DNA of 64,000 nucleotides from Corallococcus coralloides DSM 2259. GTDB taxonomy: Bacteria > Myxococcota > Myxococcia > Myxococcales > Myxococcaceae. Positions 7,890 to 16,208 of this stretch are shown piece by piece. Position 1 is the first letter of the stretch; every line of letters begins with the position of its first letter. The translations under genes and the position numbers were made by a program. The notes below the pieces were generated by a model. The model was not told the DNA's origin, did not search any database, and worked only from the letters and a program-made list of their open reading frames with translations. The stretch covers positions 3,720,001-3,784,000 of the forward strand of contig NC_017030.1 of assembly GCF_000255295.1 (NCBI RefSeq), given 5' to 3'.

Positions 7890-8326
7890 TTCGCGGGGAT
7901 GACGCGGTCCGCGACGCGGTTGAACACTTCGTCGCCCCACACGAGGCTGGCTTCCACGAGCCGGTCCACGTCTTCCTTGAACTGCTGCTCCGACGGCACC
8001 ACGCCGTACGTGCGGCTCAGGAAGAGGGACTTGTTCTCGGTCTCGTAGTCCACCTTGCCGCCGCCGGCATCCGTGCCCTTCTTCTCTTCGTCACGGAACC
8101 CGTCGATGACGCCCGGCCGGGGCGCGTCGCGGAAGCGGTAGATGAGGGCGCTGCACTTCAGCGCCCCCGAGTCCTTCACGTGTTCGAAGTAGACCTGCGC
8201 GTCGCCAAGCGCGGCGCCGCCAAATCCCTTCGCGTTCAGCCCGGAGGCCTGCGCATCGCCTCCGTGGGCCCGGATGAATGACTGCACCAGTCGCTGGGCT
8301 TCTTCGAGCGTCATACGTGCAGTCAT
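7886..8326 (-). CDS. Small protein, CesT/YbjN-like (paralogue B)
   Basis: A 146-residue protein related to paralogue A over almost its full length, evidence of a tandem duplication. It has no signal peptide or membrane segment and is acidic, as secretion chaperones often are. It lies 24 bases downstream of the lipase-like gene on the same strand, so lipase, B and A are likely one operon. Start ATG 8326 was chosen, with ATG 8314 also possible; neither has a strong ribosome-binding site. Function is not established. Confidence 0.72.
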   Translation of the reverse strand: MTARMTLEEAQRLVQSFIRAHGGDAQASGLNAKGFGGAALGDAQVYFEHVKDSGALKCSALIYRFRDAPRPGVIDGFRDEEKKGTDAGGGKVDYETENKSLFLSRTYGVVPSEQQFKEDVDRLVEASLVWGDEVFNRVADRVIPAK

Positions 8327-8350
8327 ACCAGTCCGGACCCGGGATTAGAA

Positions 8351-9292
8351 CTAGCCGGCGCGAGCCTGGTCGAACGGGACGCGCTGGTTGAGGTACGTGT
8401 CGTTGATGTTGTGCGCGCCAGAGAAGATGCTCTTCTCGGAGAAGTAGCGGATCTTCGCGTCCTTGCCCGCGTGCTTGAGCAGGTCCAGGGGGCCCTTGCC
8501 GCTGGTGCCCAGACCGAAGAGGCCCGGCACGGGGTCCTTGTCGTTGACGTAGTGGACGTACTTGGGGCCGTCCGGGTAGGTCGCCGCCGCGGCGCCGAAG
8601 GTCTCCACGGAGACCTTGCCCAGCTTCTCCTGCACCTGGGCGGGGGACAGCCCGTCTTCGATGCGCAGCCGCTTGGCCACGTCGTTCAGCGCGCGGCTGG
8701 TGATGAGGCCACCCTGGCTGTGCGCCATCAGGTGCACGTCACGGCCGGCCTTCAGCTCCGTGTAGAGCGAGTCCGCCAGCGTGTCCACGGCCGGGTTCTT
8801 GCCCTTGTCCATCTTGTCCGTGATGCACTGGCCCAGGTCCTTGAAGAAGCCCTCGGTGGAGTTGTGGATACCGATGGTCTTCTGGCCCGTCTTGTCCGCG
8901 ATGGCCTGCATCGTGGTTTCCTGGCCCGCCTTGTCCGTCATCATCCCGTTCACGTAGATGATGGTGCCGGGCTGCTTCACGCCGCCCTTGGGCTCGTAGG
9001 CCGGAATCTGGCTCAGCGGGGTGCTGGCGTCGAAGGCCTGCCCGCCCTTGCCCATGATCTTGCCATCATAGGCCTTGTCCTTCGCGCCGGCCGGAGCCGT
9101 GAACACGGCCGCGGGGGCCGCGGTGCGCACCGCGCTGTTCGACGCCTTGGTGTCGAAGCCGTCCTTCACGGTGTTGGCCGGCTTCGCCGTGGCCGGGGTG
9201 GCCGTCTTGGCCGGAGCGGCCGCGCCGGTCGTCCCCGAGGTCGTGGTGGTGCGCGCGATGTTGTTGTTGGAGGTGCGCCCGATGGTTCCCAT
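8351..9292 (-). CDS. Lipase-like alpha/beta hydrolase with disordered Thr/Ala-rich N-terminus
   Basis: A 313-residue protein. Residues 1-70 are low-complexity Thr/Ala/Pro/Lys-rich with no Sec signal. The rest is an alpha/beta hydrolase with nucleophile AHSQGG (Ser192), likely acid Asp253 (NDKDPVP) and His294 (SGAHNINDTYL), a triad typical of lipases and DUF676-like esterases. Start ATG 9292 has AGGAG about 9 bases upstream. A catalytic domain behind a disordered leader, followed by two small chaperone-like genes, is the layout of some secreted effectors. Secretion is inferred only; a cytoplasmic esterase is the alternative. Confidence 0.82.
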   Translation of the reverse strand: MGTIGRTSNNNIARTTTTSGTTGAAAPAKTATPATAKPANTVKDGFDTKASNSAVRTAAPAAVFTAPAGAKDKAYDGKIMGKGGQAFDASTPLSQIPAYEPKGGVKQPGTIIYVNGMMTDKAGQETTMQAIADKTGQKTIGIHNSTEGFFKDLGQCITDKMDKGKNPAVDTLADSLYTELKAGRDVHLMAHSQGGLITSRALNDVAKRLRIEDGLSPAQVQEKLGKVSVETFGAAAATYPDGPKYVHYVNDKDPVPGLFGLGTSGKGPLDLLKHAGKDAKIRYFSEKSIFSGAHNINDTYLNQRVPFDQARAG

Positions 9293-9494
9293 GGCTTGAG
9301 GCTCCTGCGGTGTGCGGATTTTTGAAGGGGGAAGGGAAAGCTTGATGCGTTGATCCATTCTCACCCGAAGCGCCGAAAAGTTGCGAGCAGGTCACGGAAT
9401 GTGTGCAACGCGCTGCGGCACGCGGCGTCCGGCAGGGGACGCCAGACGGGAATCCAGCCCGAGCGCATCCGGGAGGACGGCTTAAGGTGGGGGC

Positions 9495-10130
9495 ATGGTC
9501 CAGAAAGGTCAGTTCCTGGAGCGCTCCACGCTCATCCCCGTGGGTTCGGCCGGCACGGTGATGGAGGGCACCGTGCACCGGGGCCAGAAGTCGCCGCCGC
9601 TGCTCATCCTCCCGCCCCGGCCGGAGGAAGGAGGCGGGATGGATCACGTCCTGGCGGCGGAGGTGGCCTTCGCGGTGGCCCGGGCGGGCTTTCCCACCTT
9701 GCGCTTCAACCACCGGGGCGTGGGGGCCAGCCAGGGCGTCCGGGGCACCGGCGGGGCGCTGGTGGAGGACGCGGAGGCGGCGATGCGCGTGGCGCTGGAG
9801 AACGCGGGGACGACGGCGCTCGCGGTGGCGTCCCTGCACGGCGGGGCCCGGGTGGCGCTGGCGCTCCAGGAGCGGCACCCGGCCGTGGGCGGACTGTGTC
9901 TGGTGGCGCCGGATGTGGACCCGCTGTCACTCGTGCGACTGTCATGTCCGCTGCTGGTGATCGTGGGGGCAGAGGACACCCGGGTGCCCCGGGCGGCGCT
10001 GGCCGCGGCTGTCGCGGAGGCCGGGGGCGATTTAGAGGTCATCGACGATGCCGGGGCGACCTTCCATCGCAACCTTCCCCAGGTGGGGCGGGCGGCGGCG
10101 GCATGGCTCCAGCGCCTGGCGGGCGGGTAG
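9495..10130 (+). CDS. Small alpha/beta hydrolase
   Basis: A 211-residue alpha/beta hydrolase of the short type that acts on small esters (LILPPRPEEGGGMDH, then FNHRGVGAS). The nucleophile elbow is ASLHGG, a departure from GxSxG with Ala at the first Gly. The acid lies in VGAEDTRVP and the His in ATFHRN. Start ATG 9495 is preceded by AAGGTGGGGG. It is divergent from the lipase-like gene across 202 bases in which no gene or clear promoter was recognised. Substrate unknown. Confidence 0.78.
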   Translation: MVQKGQFLERSTLIPVGSAGTVMEGTVHRGQKSPPLLILPPRPEEGGGMDHVLAAEVAFAVARAGFPTLRFNHRGVGASQGVRGTGGALVEDAEAAMRVALENAGTTALAVASLHGGARVALALQERHPAVGGLCLVAPDVDPLSLVRLSCPLLVIVGAEDTRVPRAALAAAVAEAGGDLEVIDDAGATFHRNLPQVGRAAAAWLQRLAGG

Positions 10131-10288
10131 GGCGTTGGCGTGCAAACCGTTGGACTTCTTCACCTTTCTTCATCCCCGGCGCCTTGCACGGCCGGCCGGG
10201 GGGCGGACAGACTGAAAGCGCAGACCCAATCGTCCCGCCGTGCGTTCGTAGTGGGTCTTCGAGGCGTCTTCGTTCAAGGAGTGTCCCG

Positions 10289-12103
10289 ATGCGGATGAGG
10301 CGATGGAACGTGGTTCTCGCGGCGCTGGCCCTGTCGGCCTCGGCGTGCGCTTCCGCGTCGCGGGAGCCGGAGGCCCCGGCCGGGCAGGACCTGGCGGCCG
10401 CGCAGGCGGAGGTGTCCCGGGCGGTGGCGGAGGGCTCGGACGACGTGGTGTCCGGCGCCATCGTGGTGGACTTCAAGGACGGCACCACCAAGGAGCAGTT
10501 CGACGCCTGGGAGCAGGAGTGGGGCGTGGACCTGGAGTTCAACTCCCTGGAGGGCCCCCGCACGGGCGTCACGCTGGCGGTGGGCGTGGACGGCGTGGAG
10601 GACGTGCTCCAGCGCATCCGCCAGAACCCGGCGGTGGAGTCCGCCGAGCCGCTCATGCAGGTGCGCACCAGCTACACGCCGAACGACCCCCAGTTCGAAG
10701 CCCAGTGGAACCTTCGGATGATCGACATGCCGAAGGCCTGGGACGGCAACCGGGGCAAGGGCGTGGTGGTGGCGGTCATCGACACGGGCATCGCCTACGA
10801 GGACCACGACGACTTCAAGCAGGTGCCGGACCTGAAGGGCGTGTCGTTCGTGAAGGGCTATGACTTCGTCAACGACGACGAGCACGCCAACGACGACCAC
10901 GGCCACGGCACGCACGTGGCGGGCACCATCGCGCAGGCCACCAACAACGGCGAGGGCGTGGCGGGCGTGGCGTTCGACGCGACGCTGATGCCGCTCAAGG
11001 TGCTGAACCACTTTGGCAGCGGCACCTCCGCGGACATCGCGGACGCCATCCGCTTCGCGGCGGACCACGACGCGAAGGTCATCAACATGTCGCTGGGCGG
11101 TGGCCTGTACTCGCAGGTCATGGCCAGCGCGGTGGACTACGCGCGCAAGAAGGGCGTCACCGTGGTGGCCGCGGCGGGCAACACCGGGCGCGGCCGGGTG
11201 GAGTTCCCCGCGGCGTACCCCGGCGCGGTGGCGGTGAGCGCGGTAGGCCCGTCCGGTACGCGCGCGCCGTACTCGTCCTACGGCAAGGAGCTGGACATCG
11301 CGGCGCCCGGTGGTGACAAGAGCCGGGGCGATACGGGCGGCATCCTCCAGAACACCATCGACCCGCGCGACCCGGCGCGCTCCATCTACGCCTGGTACCA
11401 GGGCACCAGCATGGCCGCGCCGCACGTGGCCGCCGTCGCCGCGATGCTCTACGGCGCGGGCGCCACCACGCCGGACGAGGTGGAGCAGGCGCTCTACGCC
11501 GGCGCCAAGGCGGCGGAGAACCAGGCCTGGACGGAGGAGTACGGCCACGGCGTCCTCAACGCGAATGCCTCGCTGAAGGCCTTCAACGGCGCTTCGCCCC
11601 GGTGGCCGTCGCTGGGCTGGGCCGCGGCGCTGCTCGCGCTGGTGCTGCTCACGCTGCGCGGTCGCGAGCGTCCGGGTTACCTCAACGTCCTCTTCCGCCC
11701 GGCGTTCCTCGTGCCGCTGGTGCTCTCCACGGTGGGCTTCTTCTTCCTGCGCACCTGGTTCGCGGGCGCGGCGGGCGCTGCCCAGGACGTGGTGAGCGTG
11801 GCGTCGCTGCCCATCCCGGACTGGCAGCGGATCATCTTCGGCCGGGGCACGGTGAACCCGCTGTTCTACAGCGCGCTCATTCCCCTGCTGCTGTCGCTGC
11901 CGGCCATCGCGTGGCGGGGCTTCCGGCCGGCGGTGGGCGGCCTGGCGTTGGGCTTCGCGGGCTTCCTGGCCTACGCGGCGTGGGTGGGCGCTCCGGCGCT
12001 GGCGTGGATGCCCTTCACCTTCCTGGCGAAGCCGTGGCTGGGCTTCAACACGGTGGTGTGCCTCGTCATCGCCCGCGCGATGCTCAAGCGGGGGGACGCG
12101 TGA
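10289..12103 (+). CDS. Subtilisin-family serine protease with C-terminal membrane domain
   Basis: A 604-residue S8 protease. It has an N-terminal signal (VVLAALALSASAC, possible lipidation at Cys), an inhibitor-like propeptide to about 135, then the catalytic triad Asp165 (VIDTG), His206 (HGTHVAG) and Ser374 (GTSMAAPH), with SLGGG and AAAGN substrate elements. After about residue 435 it carries at least four hydrophobic segments, starting at WAAALLALVLL, which most secreted subtilases lack. The active site should lie on the outer face of the membrane. ATG 10289 has AAGGAG about 7 bases upstream. It overlaps the next gene by 4 bases. Confidence 0.9.
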   Translation: MRMRRWNVVLAALALSASACASASREPEAPAGQDLAAAQAEVSRAVAEGSDDVVSGAIVVDFKDGTTKEQFDAWEQEWGVDLEFNSLEGPRTGVTLAVGVDGVEDVLQRIRQNPAVESAEPLMQVRTSYTPNDPQFEAQWNLRMIDMPKAWDGNRGKGVVVAVIDTGIAYEDHDDFKQVPDLKGVSFVKGYDFVNDDEHANDDHGHGTHVAGTIAQATNNGEGVAGVAFDATLMPLKVLNHFGSGTSADIADAIRFAADHDAKVINMSLGGGLYSQVMASAVDYARKKGVTVVAAAGNTGRGRVEFPAAYPGAVAVSAVGPSGTRAPYSSYGKELDIAAPGGDKSRGDTGGILQNTIDPRDPARSIYAWYQGTSMAAPHVAAVAAMLYGAGATTPDEVEQALYAGAKAAENQAWTEEYGHGVLNANASLKAFNGASPRWPSLGWAAALLALVLLTLRGRERPGYLNVLFRPAFLVPLVLSTVGFFFLRTWFAGAAGAAQDVVSVASLPIPDWQRIIFGRGTVNPLFYSALIPLLLSLPAIAWRGFRPAVGGLALGFAGFLAYAAWVGAPALAWMPFTFLAKPWLGFNTVVCLVIARAMLKRGDA

Positions 12104-12318
12104 AGCTCTCCGGCACGGTGCAGTACCAGGACCTGGAGGGCGGCGTGTGGGTCCTGAAGGCAGACGACGGCCGGACGTACCAGCTCGCGGGCGGTGACCG
12201 GAAGATCAAGAAGGACGGTCAGCGCATCTCCGCCGAGGGCAGCATCCAGCGCGACGCCGTCACCGCCGCCATGGTGGGGCCGGTGTTCCACGTCAGCTCG
12301 TACAAGCCGGAGGAGTAG
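12100..12318 (+). CDS. Small DUF5818-like protein
   Basis: A 72-residue protein starting at GTG 12100, overlapping the protease stop. It reads as a compact beta-rich module (GTVQYQDLEGGVWVLKADDG, then RTYQLAGG), similar in style to DUF5818 domains; that match is tentative. No signal peptide, so it should remain in the cytoplasm. Coupled translation suggests it works with, or is balanced against, the membrane protease. Confidence 0.7.
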   Translation: MKLSGTVQYQDLEGGVWVLKADDGRTYQLAGGDRKIKKDGQRISAEGSIQRDAVTAAMVGPVFHVSSYKPEE

Positions 12319-12324
12319 CGGGGT

Positions 12325-12350
12325 GCCCGGGGGGAGCCATCCCTCCGGGC
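12325..12350. terminator. Hairpin between convergent genes
   Basis: GCCCGG at 12325-12330 pairs with CCGGGC at 12345-12350, with further G/C pairing inside. It fills the gap between the stop at 12318 and the minus-strand stop at 12352. No clear T-run is present. Confidence 0.5.
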
Positions 12351-12351
12351 C

Positions 12352-13555
12352 TCAGAGGCGGATGTCGGGCTTGCTCTTGCTCTTGGCCTTGAGCTTGCCC
12401 TTACCGGGGCCATACGCCTCCGACTGCCGGAGGCGCTCCTCTTCATAGGCCTCCATGGGCACCTCACCCTTTCGTACGGCGTCGCGGAGCTGCCGCATGG
12501 CCTTGCGCTCGGCCTGCAGCGCCGGGTCCGCATTCTTGGGCAGCGGATCCACCGGATGCTGGACGTCGTAGACGCTCAGCGACACGCCGCGCCCGTCCAC
12601 GAGGCCCAGCCCCACCAGGGACAGCGTGGCCGCCGTCACCCAGGGCAGCAACTGGAGGGCGAAGAGGGGCACGGGCTTCGTGGCGCGCACCTCCTCGTCG
12701 CCGGGCGGAGTGCCGCGTCCCCATACGGCAGGGAAGTGCCGGGACGCGGCGCGCAGGCCCAGCAGCGCCGTCCAGCCCACCAGCGCAAGCCCGAGCACGG
12801 CGCGCCAGTCCGTCACGTCGTCCGTCGCCCCGTCCTTCGCGAGCCCCGAGTGCGTGGCGATGAGGAACAGCGCCGACGACACGATGTTGTTGGCCGCGTG
12901 CGCCGCGATGCCCGGCCACAGCGAGCCGGTGCGCCAGAAGAGCCAGCCGAACAGCAGTCCCAGCTCCGCCCGGGCGAGGAAGCCCACCGGATCCAGGTGG
13001 AACGCGCTGAACACCACGGACGAGATGATCAACGCGCGCCACGGGGACGCGGGGGCCGGAGGCGTCAGGGAGCGCTGGAAGAGGCCGCGGAAGAAGACCT
13101 CCTCGCAAAGCGGCGCGGCCACGGACACGCCGCCCAGGAGCAGTGCCAGCTCCACTGGCGACTGGCCCTCGAAGAGGCGAGAGGCGTCGAACATCTCCCG
13201 CAGCCACTCGGGGGCCACCTTCTGCGCGAGGAACTGCACCGGCACCACCACGGCGACGAAGTTCGCCACGCCCAGCAGGAAGCCGAACAGGGTGGGAGCG
13301 CCCAGGAACGGCGTGAGGCCCACGTACGCGGCGGGCCGGTACCCCGAGCGGCGCACCATGATCCACGCGAGGCCCAGGAAGAGGAACACCTCCGTGAACC
13401 ACACGCCGAAGGCGGGGTTGAGCAGCTGGGTGACGGCGCCCACCGTCACGAAGACGCCCGAAGGCCAGGGCCGCGGCGAGCACGGGGTGGGGCGGCGACA
13501 GCGGCGCGGGGGCCTCCGCCGGCCGCGGGTCGCTGGAAGGGGAGGCTTCGTCCAC
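12352..13555 (-). pseudogene. CPBP-family intramembrane metalloprotease, apparent frameshift near 13457-13459
   Basis: The frame from GTG 13449 to 12352 (365 residues) holds a CPBP/Abi protease with all three signatures: EEVFFRG (Glu-Glu and Arg), AFHLDP and GIAAHAANN, set among about eight membrane helices. These enzymes cleave or process membrane proteins such as prenylated substrates. A Pro/Ser-rich start (MDEASPSSDPRPAEAP) and the first hydrophobic stretch (LAAALAFG) lie in another frame from ATG 13555. Removing one G from the GGG run (CCC at 13457-13459 on +) would join the frames smoothly as AFGVFVTVGA. This may be a sequencing error, a real mutation, or genuine initiation at GTG 13449. 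The catalytic part is intact, so function may survive. Confidence 0.7.
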
Positions 13556-13638
13556 CGTGTCGTCTCCTGCCCCCTCTTCCGCCAGGCGAAAGAGGGGTGG
13601 GGTGCCGCGTTCGCTTCGAGGCGCTGCGAGGAGCTTCG

Positions 13639-16194
13639 TCAGGCCCGGTGGAGGTAGCCGCGGATCTCCTCCGCGAGCGGGTTCTTCCGGGGCAGCTCCG
13701 CCGCCGAGGCCGGGTCGCCCAGCCGCAGCTTCTTGTCCTCTTCCACGAGGATGCGCTGATCCAACAGGTACTCCACCGCGTTCTCCAGCGTCGTCTTCGC
13801 CAGGGACTCGGCGGCGGTGATGCGGCCGGCGTTGTACTCGCCGCGCCCCGTCTCCAGCGCCAGCTTGACGAACGTCTTGCGGTCGGTGGCCACGCCCGCG
13901 GCCACGTCCGGCAACGTCATGGCGGCCAGCAGGTAGGCCTCCAGGAAGTCGCGCAGCAGGTCCGCCAGGAACTCCAGGTCCGGCTGGGCGTGGGCCTCCG
14001 GCGCGCGCGTGAGCGTGTCACCGTCGTGGATGACCAGGCCCATGCGCACGAGCCGCTCCACGCACTCGGCGAAGATGGTGTCGAACGACGCGCCCACCCG
14101 GTAGATGAACTCCACCTTGAAGAGGCGCGACAGGAACAGCGCGCGGGCCTTCACGGTGTCGTACGGCGCGGGCGTGCCCGCGAGCAGCGCGTTGGCCACC
14201 AGGCTGCGCGCGGCCACCAGGTTCATCAGCGTGTTCTTGTAGAAGGACATCTCCGGGCGGCGTGAGTCCTCCACCTGGTAGCTGACCTCACCGCGCGCCT
14301 CCTGCGTGCGCACCATCTCGTCGGAGATGAACTCGCGCATCGCGTCCTGGATGGGGCCCAGCGTCTCCGGGTTGCTCGGCGCGTTGGCCAGTTCCTTGGA
14401 CAGCCGCGCGCCGTCCTCGGAAGCGATGCGGCGCAAGAGGCTGATCCGGTCCGTGAGCTCGCGCTGGGTGAGGCCGCGCCGGCGGTGGGCCAGCAGCGAC
14501 GCGCTCACCAGCGCATGCGGCGTGACGGTGGACACCTTGCTGATGCCGTACATCACGCGGTTGCCCAGCGCGCGCACCAAGCCCTTCTTCTGCTCGTCCG
14601 ACACCGGCTCCTGCGGCGACAGTCCACGCGCCTTCATGAACTCCACCAGCGACAGCGGCTCATCAAACGTCAGGTGGATGCGCCCGTAGCGCGCGGCCAG
14701 CACCTTGGGCGCGCTCAAGAGGGCCTTCAGGTCCTCCGGCTTCTTCTCCCCGCCAGCCAGCTCCTTCGAGTAGCTGTCGGACTCCACCACCTTCTCGTAG
14801 TCGATGGAGACGGGCACGAAGTAGAGGTCGTTGCGCGCGCCGTCCAGCACCGCTTCGACCTGCCACGTGAGCATGCCCAGCTTGGGCGTGAGCAGCTTGC
14901 CCGTGCGCGAGCGGCCACCCTCCGGGAAGAACTCCTGGTGGATGCCGTCGTGCACCAGCTTCTTGATGTACGCCTTGAAGGACGCGGCGTAGACCTTGTC
15001 GCCCTTGAACGAGCGGCGCAGGAAGAACGCGCCGCAGCGGCGGAACAGCACGCCCAGGGGCCAGAAGGACAGGTTCGCGCCCGCGGCCACCAGCGGCGCG
15101 GTGTAGCCCCGGTTCCAGAGCACCCAGCTCATCACCAGGTAGTCCACGTGGCTCTTGTGGCTGGGGCAGAGCACCACCGGCGCCTTGCCCGCGGCCTTGA
15201 GCGCGCGGTGCAGCCCGGCCTCGTCCACGCCGATGCCGTCGTAGATGCGGTTGAACACCCACTCCAGCACCGGCGCGATGAGCGCCAGCACGGACGGGTT
15301 GGGCTTGGCCGCGATGGCCTCCAGGTTGCGCTGGGCCTCGCGGTACACGCTGGACGGCTTGCGGCCCGTGGCGGCGGCGTGCTCGTCCAGCACCTTGCGC
15401 AGCTGCCGGTCGCGCAGCGTCTCCTCGATGAGCCGGTCCGTGGGCTTCTGCGGCGGGCCGAACACCGCGCGTGTCTCACGCGCCAGGAACACGTGCAGCG
15501 TGCTGCGCACCTTGCGCGCCAGCACCTCGTCGCTGACGCCCGGGTTCTCCTCGATGAACTTGCGCAGGTCGATGGGCTCTCCCACGCGGAACTGCGCGCG
15601 CTTGTAGTTGCGGAAGAACGCCACCATGGAGTGCACGAAGCCCGGCGCCTCCGGGCTTCCGAACAGCGCGTCGCGCCAGCCCGGCTTGAGCTTCGCGGGG
15701 CGCTTCTCCCAGACGAACAGCTCCGGCACCAGGAACACCGGGCGCTCGGAGCCGCGCGCCAGCCGCACCAGCTCGGGGAAGGGGTCCTCGCGCGTCTCCT
15801 TGCCGGAGGCGTGCAGGAGCGCCGTGCGGCGCAGGAACACCAGGCCGCTGCCGCCCTGCTCGCGGGCATAGCGGAAGCGCTCCTCCACCGCGCCGCCCTG
15901 CGCCGTCTGGCGCCAGGGTTTGGTGAACCAGGGGCGCAGGTTCACCACCGCGCGGATGGGCGGCATGGCCCGGCGGACCATGGCCCACGCGATGTAGAGG
16001 AAGTTGATCCACGCAGTGGTGCGCATGACGTGCACCACGAAGCCCCGGGCGCTGAGCGCGCGTAGCTCGTTCTCGGCCTCCGGCGGGAAGTGCACCCCGT
16101 CGAAGTACCGAGCCCCGAGCACCCGGGACATGGGACCGAATTCCTCCTTCAAAGCCTCTCCTTGCGTCGCGGTCTGCGCCAGCGCGGTGTCCAA
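13639..16194 (-). CDS. plsB: Glycerol-3-phosphate acyltransferase, PlsB-type
   Basis: An 851-residue membrane-associated acyltransferase that catalyses the first step of phospholipid synthesis: acyl transfer to sn-1 of glycerol 3-phosphate. The acyltransferase blocks are clear: SHKSHVDY (His346, Asp351, the HX4D motif), FFPEGGRSRTGK and a later VPVSIDYEKV. The length is close to E. coli PlsB (807). The N-terminal 300 residues carry an earlier acyltransferase-like stretch (ALFGSP, LVPELF) without the HX4D motif. It starts 15 bases downstream of argS and is probably cotranscribed with it. ATG 16194 has no strong ribosome-binding site, so translation may depend on argS. Confidence 0.9.
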   Translation of the reverse strand: MDTALAQTATQGEALKEEFGPMSRVLGARYFDGVHFPPEAENELRALSARGFVVHVMRTTAWINFLYIAWAMVRRAMPPIRAVVNLRPWFTKPWRQTAQGGAVEERFRYAREQGGSGLVFLRRTALLHASGKETREDPFPELVRLARGSERPVFLVPELFVWEKRPAKLKPGWRDALFGSPEAPGFVHSMVAFFRNYKRAQFRVGEPIDLRKFIEENPGVSDEVLARKVRSTLHVFLARETRAVFGPPQKPTDRLIEETLRDRQLRKVLDEHAAATGRKPSSVYREAQRNLEAIAAKPNPSVLALIAPVLEWVFNRIYDGIGVDEAGLHRALKAAGKAPVVLCPSHKSHVDYLVMSWVLWNRGYTAPLVAAGANLSFWPLGVLFRRCGAFFLRRSFKGDKVYAASFKAYIKKLVHDGIHQEFFPEGGRSRTGKLLTPKLGMLTWQVEAVLDGARNDLYFVPVSIDYEKVVESDSYSKELAGGEKKPEDLKALLSAPKVLAARYGRIHLTFDEPLSLVEFMKARGLSPQEPVSDEQKKGLVRALGNRVMYGISKVSTVTPHALVSASLLAHRRRGLTQRELTDRISLLRRIASEDGARLSKELANAPSNPETLGPIQDAMREFISDEMVRTQEARGEVSYQVEDSRRPEMSFYKNTLMNLVAARSLVANALLAGTPAPYDTVKARALFLSRLFKVEFIYRVGASFDTIFAECVERLVRMGLVIHDGDTLTRAPEAHAQPDLEFLADLLRDFLEAYLLAAMTLPDVAAGVATDRKTFVKLALETGRGEYNAGRITAAESLAKTTLENAVEYLLDQRILVEEDKKLRLGDPASAAELPRKNPLAEEIRGYLHRA

Positions 16195-16208
16195 AGCAGC
16201 CCCCCAGG

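Noticed and set aside
12556-14265. 569-codon open frame on the plus strand
   Set aside because: Overlaps the CPBP and plsB genes antisense; His/Arg/Gln-rich shadow typical of high-GC DNA.
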